Source of the DNA: Gonocerus acuteangulatus
Lineage: Eukaryota > Arthropoda > Insecta > Hemiptera > Coreidae
Length of the DNA: 64,000 nucleotides
Reading direction: 5' to 3'
Assembly: GCA_946811695.1 (NCBI GenBank)
Contig: OX328127.1
Coordinates: forward strand, 45,033,609-45,097,608
Part shown: positions 23,749 to 34,714 of the stretch, one piece after another
How positions within the stretch are numbered: position 1 is the first letter of the stretch
How the letters are laid out: each line of letters opens with the position of its first letter
Program-made: the position numbers and the translations under genes
Notes under the pieces: model-generated
What the model was told of the DNA's origin: nothing
Databases searched by the model: none
Seen by the model: only the letters and a program-made list of their open reading frames with translations

Positions 23749-25136
23749 AAACACTCATAAAAGCATACAACTATAAAGTACATAAAAGAATTTATTAAAA
23801 TTGCGAACTTTACCCAGGATTGATAAATTTCAAAAATGCAAAATACCAATACAGGGTTACATAAATGCAACAAAAAAAAGTGCAGTATCTGACTGATCTT
23901 ATACCTGGCAGAACTTTTAAACCGCTGTTCTCCGGCCAGTTAAGGATTTGAACAAATGCCGACAAGAAGAGGGAAAGCCAAACCCCGAAAATTCCTGTCC
24001 CTGACAGAAATCATTAATCATGAGAGAGGAGAAGACGGAACCCCAAGGGTTCATCATCACAATCATCGGCAAATGTATTCACTTTACCGTCTTTTTAGGA
24101 GACACCCCAGAAAAACGCCAGATCTCTAGGGGACATATTCTCGCCGATGCTTTAGAACTCAGAGAAAAGAAAAGGTCTTACTCGGAGGAACTAGATAGCG
24201 ATGCTACGGGCATCAGCAGCCAATGTCATTCATGCTGAATAATACTTGCCTTATAAACTGAAGTTTAAATTTTAACCACAAGTACAGGACGAATCTGTAA
24301 AAACGTGGCTATATTTGGATTTTCAGAGGTTGCTAGCTAATTTTTGAAGGTATTTCTTTCGAACAATTCGCATAATTCTGAAAGAAACCTTCAAAGGCGT
24401 CGAAAGATTTGAAATGAAATTTACTATAATGCTAAAATGTATTTAAAGCTTTACAAAATAGAAATACTTATGAGGAAATGTTAAAAATAGACCTTTCTAA
24501 TACCATCTTATCGTATCATTATCATGGTATAATACCATCTACTAGAATCTTCGGATTCTTTCTTTCCAGATTTCAGAATATGCTAATTTAGACTTCAACT
24601 AGAATCTCGAATTACAATTTATTTACTTAGATTATGTAAATGTCCATAAAAAAAAAAAAAAACCCTCAATAAATGTTTCTAAGGAAAATGATATTTTTTT
24701 CTAAGCTACATAACATTTTTATTTAACAATGCATCCCTAACAAAAAGTATAAGATGCTAAATTATTTTATCGTCGTTGTAAACCTTCAGTTACCTACACT
24801 CTCTGTGTCATTCTTTCGTTCAAAATTACAGGATTTACTCAAACAAAGAGTTTTATAACTAACTATAAATTTAGTTATAGATTTTAACGTCTATTATTAT
24901 TAAATAAGAATTTCAGGAACGCGTTTCTGTGTACAGAAACGCAAATAAATATTACGCATGGAAAATATACTGCAAGTAATATAAGTAAGCAAAAAATGCC
25001 AGGATCAATGATAAATAATCACAATGATAAAAATCACACAAGTAATTCAATAAAAATCAAAAGCTGACTCAATAAATTATTAAATTCAAAAGAAATGAGG
25101 AAAAATTTCACCTCCAAATATAATGAAAGTTTCATT
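23749..25136. other. Unannotated AT-rich sequence (copy 1)
   Basis: Contains a small hairpin, GCGTTTCTGT/ACAGAAACGC, at 24921-24942. A 72-codon frame at 24020-24238 has no recognisable domain. Confidence 0.4.
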
Positions 25137-25168
25137 CAATGGCGTTCATGACCCTAAGGTTGACACGC

Positions 25169-25240
<72 letters not shown>

Positions 25241-25400
25241 GGAGGGGTTAATGTCCATAACATTACCACCCTTTTCTAGCCAGGAAAGGGCTGAAGCCTT
25301 TTCTTTTTTCTAAAGAAAAGCCACCACCCCTAGTGGGAATCGAAACCACGACCCTTGGCATGGAGTGTTAAATGCTAAAGCCTTTTAGCGCGGTTCCTCC
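25137..25400. mobile_element. SINE/poly(A)/SINE composite
   Basis: The left part (plus) is a SINE end, GGCGTTCATGACCCTAAGG...ACGCCTT, followed by about 66 A's (25172-25237). The right part (minus) is a tRNA-like head: a B-box-like GGTTTCGATTCCC near 25330, then a body ending CCCTCCTGA against the A tract. I infer two SINE pieces meeting at a poly(A) tract. Confidence 0.6.
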
Positions 25401-25542
25401 CTCCCCCATAGGGAGGAACCCCGCTTATAAGGTTGATACAATGAAACAATCCGGAAGTGCCGACTAGAAAATTTTGCGTTTCAGAACCCCTAGAGACCGA
25501 AAATGATGGTGGTTCAAATTTGTATATATATATATATGTATA

Positions 25543-25587
<45 letters not shown>

Positions 25588-26660
25588 CTGTTCGCTCTCT
25601 AGCTCGAAGACGAATGGTCCGATTTTGATGAAATTTGGTACAAAAATCCGTCGTCCAATTTGAAAGGTCAAGTTCGTTAACCAGCGAAATCCGCCTACCG
25701 GAAGATGGCGTTTGGGGCGAAATTCGCGCAAAAAAAATCGTAACGCTTACGTTTTTGAGTTCATAAGCTTCTAAGTACTCGTTTTATATGATTCCTGGGC
25801 TAGGAAAACGAATGAAACCATTTTCAAAGCGATAGCTTTAACCGTTTTTGAGAAAATTGGAAAAATATTTTTTGAATACCGTTTTTGGTTTGGGTACTTA
25901 GAATCATGGGATTCAGTTGAAACTTTATCTGCATGTTCTACTTTCATTAAAACTAATATGTTGAAAGTTTTGTTACGTTTGGAGTTAAGGAAGGGTTAGA
26001 ATAAAATATTTTATGAACAGACATGAAAAGTTTTGGGAAGTTCGTATACTTTCATTAATATCTCGAACACGGTTGGGAAATCGTGGTAAGTGGATAGAAA
26101 CTATTTGAAAGCTTACTAAATTCTCTACAAAAAAGATTCTAAAACTATTTTTGATTAGGTTATGTCAATCGGAGAAATAAGTGCTTAAAACTTCAAATAC
26201 GTCTGTTTTGTTCTTATGAACGGGTTTTTGTCGTTCTTGTTGTAATTTTTGTCTCTTTCCCTTCGTTTTTTATTGCTTTTTAGTTTTGTAATTTCTTATG
26301 TTGCGAAAATTTTGTGTGTAAAACAGGATATGAAAAATGAGGCCAATTTTCTGTTGCTAGAAATAATATAAATTTTGGGAACTTTCTTTAATATCTCGAA
26401 AACTGTTGAGAATTTTGGTAAACGGAAGAATACCATTAGAAAGCTTATTAAATGCTCTACATAAAAGGTTCTAATGAAAGTTTTGATTAGGCGATGTCAA
26501 TCGGAGAAATAAGAGCTTAAAGCTTTAAAGTAATTGATTTCGCTTATTCAAAGTGTTCTTTTCGCCTGTATTTTATTCCTTGTTATTTTTTAATTGCTTA
26601 TAGTTGGATAATGTATTCGAAAATAAAACAGGTTAAGTAAAATAACAAAAACAATTTATT
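25385..26660 (-). mobile_element. Dispersed repeat family, minus-strand member (copy 1)
   Basis: In reverse it follows 18690-19470: a hairpin end at 25385-25425, TA tracts (25524-25583), the CCGATTTTGATGAAATTTGG box (25619-25638), then the CGCGAATTTCGCCCC box. A further block with a TCTCTACA..AAGGTTCT core occurs twice, at about 26030-26210 and 26370-26545, so the interior is tandemly repeated. The matching opposite end is at 27212-27254. It is non-coding. Confidence 0.6.
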
Positions 26661-26790
26661 GTTAGAAATATAGATTTCCAAGATTCCAAGACCTTGCAAC
26701 TAGCGGGACGGTTTCTTGTGTTGCCGACCCTTCCAGGTCAGATTGTAAATCCTACCTTTCAAGACTGGTGGAACCAAAATATAACTGTCA

Positions 26791-26937
26791 GGGTTCGGTC
26801 ACTGCTACTTAATAAAACTACATTTTATCGTAAAAATGGTTTTATTGTGCCGACGTTTCGGCTTGAACTTCAAGCCTTCATCAGGGCTGTAAATACAAGT
26901 AGGACATATTTAACACTAATATATGCACATATCTATG

Positions 26938-26983
<46 letters not shown>

Positions 26984-27108
26984 TAATATATATATATTTA
27001 TATATATGCATATACACATACACATATACACGCACACATATGTACATATATATGCCCACATACCTACACATATGGGGTATGTATTATTAAGTAGCAGTGA
27101 CCTAACCC
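26791..27108. mobile_element. Inverted-repeat element carrying an intact hammerhead-like core (copy 1)
   Basis: 28 bp terminal arms (GGGTTCGGTCACTGCTACTT on the left; GGGTTAGGTCACTGCTACTT read inward from 27108) enclose 262 bp with the ribozyme-like motif at 26848-26890 and a TA/CA-rich microsatellite (26940-27060). The left arm also resembles 17055-17090. It may be a Penelope-like terminal pair or a MITE. Confidence 0.65.
26848..26890 (-). ncRNA. Hammerhead ribozyme candidate, consensus core
   Basis: On minus: GCC-CTGATGA-a-GGCTTGAA-g-TTCAAGCC-GAAAC-GTC-GGC. All core elements match the hammerhead consensus, stem II has 8 perfect pairs, stem I has at least 3, and GTC is the preferred cleavage triplet. 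Stem III has no loop, but ACGT is self-complementary, so folding might need dimers. Hammerheads of this minimal type are known from Penelope-like elements and animal retrozymes. Confidence 0.65.
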
Positions 27109-27211
27109 GGACAATCCCTACCTTGCATCATCAACGGTCAACGATCTCCTCTCAACAAAATAATAACTGCTTCTATTTTAATCTTTCGAAATTAGACTAG
27201 GGATAAGAACG

Positions 27212-27254
27212 GAACCGCGCTAAGATGAGGCAGTTCCTGCGAGTCGGACTTTTT
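27212..27254 (-). repeat. Dispersed-family outer box (copy 1)
   Basis: The reverse complement matches 18264-18306 (AAAGTCCGACTCGCAGGAAC...TTAGCGCGGTTC) with three or so mismatches, marking the end of the minus-strand family member. Confidence 0.75.
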
Positions 27255-27554
27255 ATATTGAAATAATGCCAGAAAGTAGAAAAAACTAAACTTTTTTTTT
27301 CTTAAAAAAAGTCGAGTTTAGGTTTTATTTTTTACAGATAGCAATTTCAGGCGACAAATATTTATTTCTTACGAAAACAGAAATCTTTGATAGCTGTTCG
27401 TGTTTTGACTTTAAATATGTTGGTTATTTGAAAAATATCGATAAATATTTAGAATTATTAATATTGTTTATAAGCAGAAGAGATATTTATTTTACGAAGT
27501 CGCTAAAAGATTGGGATATGGCAAAAAGAAAACGGGTGATTCCCAGAAAAATCT

Positions 27555-27697
27555 ACAATTCGAATGTTTCTGCTTGCCGTTTGTCAGCCTTCTTCAGCAA
27601 TGAATAGCTGATGGAAGGCCAACGCTAGCAGTTAAGTGACCTTGGCTAAAAAATAGATTTTTTTTTTCTGTATTTTTCCTATGGTCACTTAACTGCT
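27555..27697. repeat. Degenerate ribozyme-like box with adjacent 15 bp inverted repeat
   Basis: Minus-strand GCTGAAGAAGGCTG...GCAGAAACATTCG (27555-27600) echoes the hammerhead layout without good stems. It is followed by AGCAGTTAAGTGACC (27627-27641) and its exact complement at 27683-27697. Confidence 0.55.
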
Positions 27698-28762
27698 TTG
27701 GTCTTACACTACACCTTACGCATTCTTTGTGGAAGACGGCAGCCAAAGAGAGTCGAATATAGTTTATTCTAAAAATCTGAGGTTCTTTTCCTAACCTAAT
27801 CCCCCTTATCACCTCAAAGACAAACTATCTTCATCTTATTACTATATACCTATATTTATATTTTAGATTCTTTGACTAGCCTCTAAGGTTGAAATTTAAA
27901 TATATGTTGAATAGTTTTTAATTTTCTATGTATAATTGTGTCAAATTGGGGCGTTGCTCTGAAATAAAGTTTAAAAATAAATAGTCCCGAAGAGAAATAC
28001 ATTATTGTTAATAAGATTCTATTAAACATAATATATGGCGTAGGAAGACGACTGAACGATGGACTAAGCAAGTTCTTAGGAATATGAGCTGAAATTTAAG
28101 ACGGATAATCGTGGCAGCCAGTTCATACAACGGGTTATAACAATGTAAGAGTTGTACTTGTCAGAAACAGGCACGCTAACCCCTTCTAAGGATAATTAAC
28201 GAATATCACATATCTCAGTTCGAGAAATGTCTGATGTTCAGCCAAGTTTATTCCTTATTTTCGAATATAGTTCATCCTACTCAGAAAACAGGTATGAACT
28301 TATGAAGTTATTATTATATCTTCATATATTGAAAATGAAAAGTTATTCGGCTTAGAAACTTGAGTTTCATGTTTAATTATAAGTCAAAGAACAGTATATG
28401 GTTTCAACATTTAAAAAAATAAATAATTATAATAAAAATGGATATACAGCGCAGATTGTTAAGCAACTTGTAAAATTGCAATTTTTATTAAATGGGAATC
28501 TTTGTGCCACTAGCAGCAATAACATTGACCAACAATGAATATGTTTCGGGCTTAAAAATACCCAATTATTATTTATTTTCACCCCCTGAGTTCAAAAATC
28601 ACCTCGAAAATGACCAATTAGCTATTGTTTTCAAGATAAAGTAACATGTCACTTTTTACATGCTCAACTTTCACTTTGTTGAAAAATTTAGTTTTTGGAT
28701 GTTGGTACACCTGTTAACTGACAAAACCAAACGTTGTACAGCTATTTTGAGGTTATATACAC
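27698..28762. other. Unannotated AT-rich sequence (copy 1)
   Basis: No gene or recognisable repeat. Confidence 0.4.
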
Positions 28763-29503
28763 ATGAAAGAGACTTATGAGAACATGAAAGCCCTCCTCCA
28801 CTCAAACAATTATGCTGAACACAAGTGGAAAATCTGTGATGATATAAAGGTCATCGCTAGTCTTTTAGGCAAGCAACTGGGGTATACTAAATACAGCTGT
28901 ATTATTATGTATAATACACCTATTATAGGAAAGTAGGGATAGGAAATCACATTACATTCAAACAGACTGGCCTGCAAGAAATCTTGGCCCTAATGAAAAA
29001 AATATTGTTGCCCTGCCTCTCGTCGACCCGAAAGATGTATTTCTTCCATCACTACATATAAAACTCGGTTTGATGTAGATTTGAAGTTGATGTAAAACTT
29101 TAAACTTTGTCAAAGGCATGAACAAAGACGCAGAGGCCGTCTTTGTTGAGGAGAAGGAAGGTGTTTTTGTTGGGCAGCTTGGAATGCGTTCAAGGCAGTT
29201 ATTAAAGGTTTTTTGGGGAAGAAAAGAGAAGATAACTATGTTCAGTTGGTGAGGATACTTCTACAAAAATATCATGAACTTGGATGCAACATGTCTCTCA
29301 AAATTAATTTTCTCCACTCTCATCTAGACTTTTCCCTCCTAGTTGTGGTGCGGTGAGTGATGAACACGGTGAAAGATTCCATGAGGATATTTCTGTAATG
29401 GAACAAAGATATCAGGGTCGTTGGAATGAATGAATGCTTGCAGATTACTGTTGGTGCGTGTGTAGGGATGCTCCACAACTCACCTACAAGAGACAGCCAT
29501 GAA
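28763..29503 (+). pseudogene. Decayed member of a multicopy protein family of unknown function (copy 1)
   Basis: Three plus-strand stretches in order, separated by stops and frameshifts. First, an ATG frame at 28763-28936 reads YAEHKWKICDDIKVIASLLG and GYTKYSC. Then DWPARNL, ALPLVDPKDVFLPSLHIKLG (about 28965-29075). Then WNAFKAVIKGFLGKK, GCNMSLKINFLHSHLD (29185-29330) and GAVSDEHGERFHEDI, MEQRYQGRW, MLADYCW (29345-29490). I recognise this motif series (EHxWxICxDLK, LHIKLGLMK, GERFHQDI, YQGRW, ADYCW) from a family abundant in arthropod and other invertebrate genomes and usually left uncharacterised. Its biochemical role is not known to me. The copy-number behaviour suggests a mobile origin (inference). 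The copy cannot make a full protein. Confidence 0.75.
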
Positions 29504-30249
29504 ATCCACATGATGGTAATAATATCCAACCTCCCAAGTATTCTCCCATTAATTTTCAACTCTTAAAAAATTTAACTACTATTTAATAAATCCAAATTAG
29601 TTTATAATGTTGATAAACTTATGGTTTAAAATTTATAGATTTGCCTCAATTTGTTAACGTTGTATATTTTGACACATAGTGTATCACAGAAACTAGAGCT
29701 AATAACATTTTTAGCACTTTCCTCCGAAGGAAAGTAGCTATTGAAATTGGACTCATGACGGAATTTTTGAAAAATTTCTTCAAATCTTTATCGATCCTAC
29801 CTAGTAGACACCGAAAATGACCCCCGTTAAAATTTATATATATCTATATATACATATATATATATGTATATATATATATATTGTTGAAAAAAACGAAAAT
29901 GACAATGAAAAAGTCCGTCACGCAGGAGCTGCATAACTAAGCACTTTCCTCAGAATTTGGGTAGTGTAGACTGCTTTCCAGAACAATTTGCTTAAAATAT
30001 CCTACATAAATAAAATAAAAACATGAATAGTTCTCTTTTAAATTTGTAATGAGTAACTGATCAATTATTAATTTGCTTCCAGAGTTATGTTTACACATGG
30101 TACCTGTTACACTACGTAATAAATACCAAAAACCTCATATTATCGTATTTTGATCTAACGCAGGAACAGGATACAGTCCCTCTAGATACAAAGCGCCCCT
30201 TGCGGCGGCTTTGTGAACCTACGTCTGGCGGGCTTTTCTATTGAAATAT

Positions 30250-30975
30250 ATTACAAAGTAAACCCCCGCTTTCCGATTGACCGATTCAGCTCATTTTTAC
30301 AACACTTCTTTCTCATGAGTTACCCACGACGTATACCGCGTTTCGTTTCAATACAGCAGAAATTACGACCGGTATGAGTATATTAGGAATTTGGGTCCGG
30401 AGTAAACCCCCCTTCTAATGAACCGATTTAGTTTATTTTTACAACACATATTTACCTGTAGATTACCACTACGAATCCCGAGTTTCGTCGAAATATACCA
30501 AAAATCACGGCTGGTAGTGGCGAATTGGTATTGTGGGTCCGGAGTAAAACCCCCCTCCTAATGAACCGAATTAGTTTATTTTTACAACACATATTTACCT
30601 GTGGATTACCACTACGAATACCGAGTTTCGTGGAAATATACCAAAAATCACGGCTGGTAGTGGCGAATTGGTACTGTGGGTCCGGAGTAAACCCCCCCTC
30701 CTAATGAACCGATTTAGTTTATTTTTACAACACATATTTACCTTTATATCTCACTTTTCTCTCTATATTACCACTACGAATACCAAGTTTCGTTGAAATA
30801 TAAGAAATATTACGGCTGACATGGTCAAATTAGTGTTTTGGGTTCGGGGTAAACCCCCCCTTCCGGTGGACCGACTTTGGTGGTTAACGAACTCGTTCAA
30901 TCGTTTGCTAATTGAATGCTATATACCAAGTTTCGTGACGAAAAAACAAAAACTCTGGCCGCTATCGTGTTAACA

Positions 30976-30990
<15 letters not shown>
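30250..30990 (+). repeat. Tandem repeat, ~142-162 bp units (copy 1)
   Basis: About five diverged units, with GGGTCCGGAGTAAACCCC at 30393, 30535 and 30678 and a GGGTTCGGGGTAAAC version at about 30840. Each unit includes AATGAACCGATTTAG and ATTACCACTACGAAT. One unit has a short extra insert. The last unit runs through GTTAACAGACA into a TA tract. Confidence 0.85.

Positions 30991-31064
<74 letters not shown>
30979..31064. repeat. (TA)n microsatellite (copy 1)
   Basis: More than 30 TA units with rare G interruptions. Confidence 0.95.
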
Positions 31065-31068
<4 letters not shown>

Positions 31069-31980
31069 TGTGACGTGGCGCCCTTCGGGGAGTGAGAACC
31101 TGCTTTCTCTACCGCTTTGGACTGATAACATTTTGTGTTTTATATTTTATTCGGAATTCGCACCACTTGTAAATGTTTACTATCCACCAAAGATAGTCAA
31201 TTTTCTTCTCCATTTTGGATGTAATAGTTTTTGTATACAATTTAAGATTTTTATTCTTCTGTTTTTTTTTCCCCGTGGTCGGTAGGCCTTGGGGAGTGGA
31301 GGCGTCGGTTCTGGGGAGTCTGGGAGATAATGGCGTAGAAGCATGTGCTAGAAAAAAAGTTTTCTTTGAGTTTTCCAGCTGTTTATGGAGGGACTGAGGC
31401 GTCCTATTTGTTAATAATGAAAATGAAGATCCAGTAGCACGAAGAGGCGGCATTTGTCTTCTCCTTTTATCGTTTTGGCCGAACATGTGATTGGAACTCC
31501 ATGTGGTAGGCTTTTAGAGCATATTGTGGGACAAATGAGTAACCCATACATTTTATCTTCTGCTGGACACCAGGCTCCACTTTTTATTTATCTCCAGGCC
31601 TCATTTAAAATTTTGTCGTTCAATTACTGCCATGAGTGCAAGTAACTATATTGTGCATAGTTTAAAAATTTGGGAAAAGTTAAGTTTACTATCGCTAAAT
31701 AAGTAATTGGCAATGCCAGATTACCAAAATTTTGTGTTGTAATTTGATATTGGTGTCTATGCCAGGTTTGGAATTGTTCACGTAGTTGCAATTCAATAAT
31801 TCTTCACTATGTGTTTACTATGCCAATTTATTGGATAGTTATGGACTTCAGTTTTATCGTCATGTATTATTCTCATGTAGTTATTGGCCAGGCCAGACTA
31901 TTGAATTTTAGGGGTCTTGAGAATTGTGCCTTTTCCCAAATTAAATATATTTGATATATATGTGTTTATGCCTTTATCGT

Positions 31981-32091
31981 AAGTCTATCTTTGGCTTCTT
32001 CCCAGATTACTGATTGTATCTGGTGTATGTTCATGATTTTATTCAAAGTCTATATTTTTGCTTCTTCCCAGTTTAATAATTATACCTGGTG

Positions 32092-32146
<55 letters not shown>

Positions 32147-32580
32147 TTTTATCGAGAGTCTACTTTTGGCTTCTTCCCAGATTACTGATTGTATCTGGTG
32201 TATGTTCATGATTTTATTCAAAGTCTATATTTTTGCTTCTTCCCAGTTTAATAATTATACCTGGTGTATGTATATACATATATATTTATGCTTTTATTAA
32301 GAGTCTATTTTTGTTCTTCCCAGATTACTGATAGTATCTGGTCTATATGCATATATGTTTATCTATAGATATCTTTTACTATATTAGTCAATATTTGAAT
32401 AATATTAATCCTTCTTGTGATATTTCTATATATATGCTTTTATTGAGAGTCTATTTTTGTTCTTCCCATATTACTGATAGTATCTGGTGTATATGCATAT
32501 ATGTCTATCTATCGATATCTTTTACTATATTATTCAATATTTGAATAATATAAATCCTTCTTGTGATATTTCTATGTATT
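31981..32580 (+). repeat. Minisatellite with 176 bp and ~141 bp units (copy 1)
   Basis: CTTCTTCCCAGATTACTGAT recurs at about 31995 and 32171 (period 176, with a TA tract at 32092-32144 inside the unit). A related TTCTTCCCA.ATTACTGATAG unit recurs at about 32318 and 32459 (period about 141). Short open frames here are translations of the repeat. Confidence 0.85.
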
Positions 32581-32731
32581 AATGGTATATAAAATATATA
32601 TATACATGCTTACCCTTTATTGGGAATTTATTTTTTTGGTATTCATAGATATTGATTGTGTTTGGGTATATGTGTGTTTACATTTTTTTATTGGGAACTA
32701 TATGTGGTATTTCAAGATATTTATTATATTT

Positions 32732-32734
<3 letters not shown>

Positions 32735-32786
<52 letters not shown>
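32735..32786. repeat. (TA)n microsatellite (copy 1)
   Basis: About 26 units; the matching tract in copy 2 is 4 bp longer. Confidence 0.95.
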
Positions 32787-32790
<4 letters not shown>

Positions 32791-33137
32791 TTGTTTTTTT
32801 TTTTCTGGGAACCTTTTGTACTTATCTCAATATAGTTACCAGCTCTGAGTATCTTGTTGTGTTCTTTTTTTTTGTATTTGGATCACCTGGGTTTCATACC
32901 TCATTGAACCTGGCTATCCGTTGTCTATCCGGATAAATTGTACCACCCCAGGTGTTGGTAAGTGAGTCTTTCACATTAAATTTATTTCGGTACAATATAT
33001 ATATAGATATAAATTTTAACGGGAGTCATTTTCGGTGTCTACTAGGTAGGATCGATAAAGATTTGAAGAAATTTTTCAAAAATTCCGTCATGAGTCCAAC
33101 CTCAATAGCTACTTTCCTTCGGAGGAAAGTGCTAAAA

Positions 33138-33676
33138 TAGAATAAATTTTTCGCAAGACAGCTGGCACTGACTCGACTTACTGACAATGAATTACGTACA
33201 GTCAAAAATACAACTCAAGAGTGGACATCCAGCTATCGTGACAACTGAGAAATGTACTCGCTCGATTCAGAATTGGCCACACGAGACTAACACAGGAATA
33301 TCTAATGAAAGGACTTAAGAAATAGACTTGAGGTACTTGGAATAGAGACTTTAATGTTAAACAGCTACTTACGGAATGCCTAAGACGACACAAACTACAT
33401 ATTCAACATGACATGAACGAATTGTTGAGGGACAGCAGTCATTACATAAACACAATATTCTATACAAGTATCCTAAGCTATACAATCTCATTTGAAGACA
33501 TATTTTCAATAACAAATGGCATTCTGGACTATTACAGAACCTCTGTTTACGGGAATAATGAAATCATTTTTTTTTTTTTTTTTTTTTTTTTTTATCAAAA
33601 TGCTGGTTCATTAGACCGTATCATATTGACGGAGTGAAATCGCCGTAGTACCTAACCATTTAATAATAATAATGTT
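33138..33676 (+). pseudogene. Decayed RNase H-bearing LINE 3' fragment (copy 1)
   Basis: Frames broken by stops read LRTVKNTTQEWTSSYR, FRIGHTRLTQEYLM and HDMNELLRDSSHY, aligning with the C-terminal region of the LINE at 731-2170. The 3' end holds a poly(T) run (33567-33594), GTGAAATCGCCGTAGTACC and (TAA)n ending near 33676, the family tail. Confidence 0.7.
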
Positions 33677-33679
33677 TCT

Positions 33680-33792
33680 GATAAACGGCCATAGCCACGT
33701 TGAATGCACCGGTTCCGGTTGATTATCGAAGTCGAGCAACGTCAGGCATGGCCTGTACGTGAATGGGTGACCGACCACGTGCAGTTGGCATT
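33680..33792 (+). pseudogene. 5S rRNA-like sequence (copy 1)
   Basis: The order of conserved 5S blocks is kept: AACGGCCATAGCCACGTTGA, CACCGGTTCC, then the internal promoter A box (GAAGTCGAGCAACGTC), the intermediate GGCATGGCC and the C box (GAATGGGTGACCGACC), ending CAGTTGGCATT. It is about 113 bp versus about 120 for a true gene, with many substitutions and a shortened 3' arm. It starts 3 bp after a LINE (TAA)n tail. An A-run follows at 33839-33847. It is a 5S pseudogene or a 5S-derived SINE head; a working gene is unlikely. Confidence 0.8.
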
Positions 33793-34265
33793 ATATAAAA
33801 GGGTGTCAACCTGTAGATAGCTAATAGTTAACATGCAGAAAAAAAAATCTCTATCGACAAACCAAAACGAGTACAACTCAAGCTGGCTGCCGATTATAAG
33901 CAAATCGAATGGAGACTTAAAAACTGAAAGACAGGAGAAGAATCTACCTGTTGTAAACCTCGAGTCAGGTTAATTCAATTCTATTATAAACCAGAGAATA
34001 TCGACTTTTAATATTCCTACTAACAATCTTGCACTTACTCTTACAGAGATTTCATAATAAATGTTTTTAACACGAGAAAAAAATTGTTGATATACAAAAT
34101 AATAAAAAAATGAAAACTTAATCCTATAATAAATAAATAAAATGAATTCGTCTATATTAAAAAATCATGAACACCCTCTTCCTAAAATAGACCCTTGTTC
34201 ACCACGAACTATAGAGCATTTCCTTCCCAATTGTGGCCCAAAATAAAATATCCAATATAGATGAA

Positions 34266-34677
34266 ATTATTTATTTATTTATTTATTCACGGAGCTTCAC
34301 AACGGCAAGGCGATTTGCTCACATAAAAATAATCAATAAAAACTATATAAAGGGTAAAGAACATGAATTCATTATATTCAATTTCAAAAAAAGAAAAAGA
34401 AAAAAAATATTAAAAAATAAATGAGAAAAAAAAATTAAAATTAAAAAAAAAATTAATAATAACATTAATATAAAATAAAATAAATAATTAAATCAAACCA
34501 AACAATTGATTTCATAATTTAATGTATAGAATATAACAAAATAAAGAATGACAAATTGCGACAGTAATAAATAATACTTTTTTTTTATTGCAAGATGAAA
34601 ATCATTATTGTGGGTGAATTGTAAGATATTTAATATAAAGACTTTATTTTCAATTTTGAAGCCTCTCCTCACACAAC

Positions 34678-34714
<37 letters not shown>

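Larger units (their letters stand above)
29709..33137. mobile_element. 3.4 kb foldback element with ~145 bp inverted ends (copy 1)
   Basis: The left arm (29709-29856) and right arm (32994-33137) are near-exact reverse complements, beginning TTTTAGCACTTTCC and including CGATCCTACCTAGTAGACAC. The termini contain an inner hairpin, ACTTTCCT/AGGAAAGT. If the ends are GCACTTTCC, the flanks are TA on both sides. The interior has no transposase and is packed with tandem repeats and TA tracts. I infer a non-autonomous foldback DNA transposon. Confidence 0.75.

Noticed and set aside
26694..27200. 168-codon open frame on plus
   Set aside because: Its core is a translated TA/CA microsatellite. The rest spans an inverted-repeat element and the antisense of a ribozyme-like motif.
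31109..31486. 125-codon minus frame inside the large foldback element
   Set aside because: No recognisable domain, low-complexity composition, and no supporting signals.
33680..33792. Functional 5S rRNA gene
   Set aside because: Too many substitutions and a shortened 3' arm. Kept only as a 5S-like pseudogene or SINE head.
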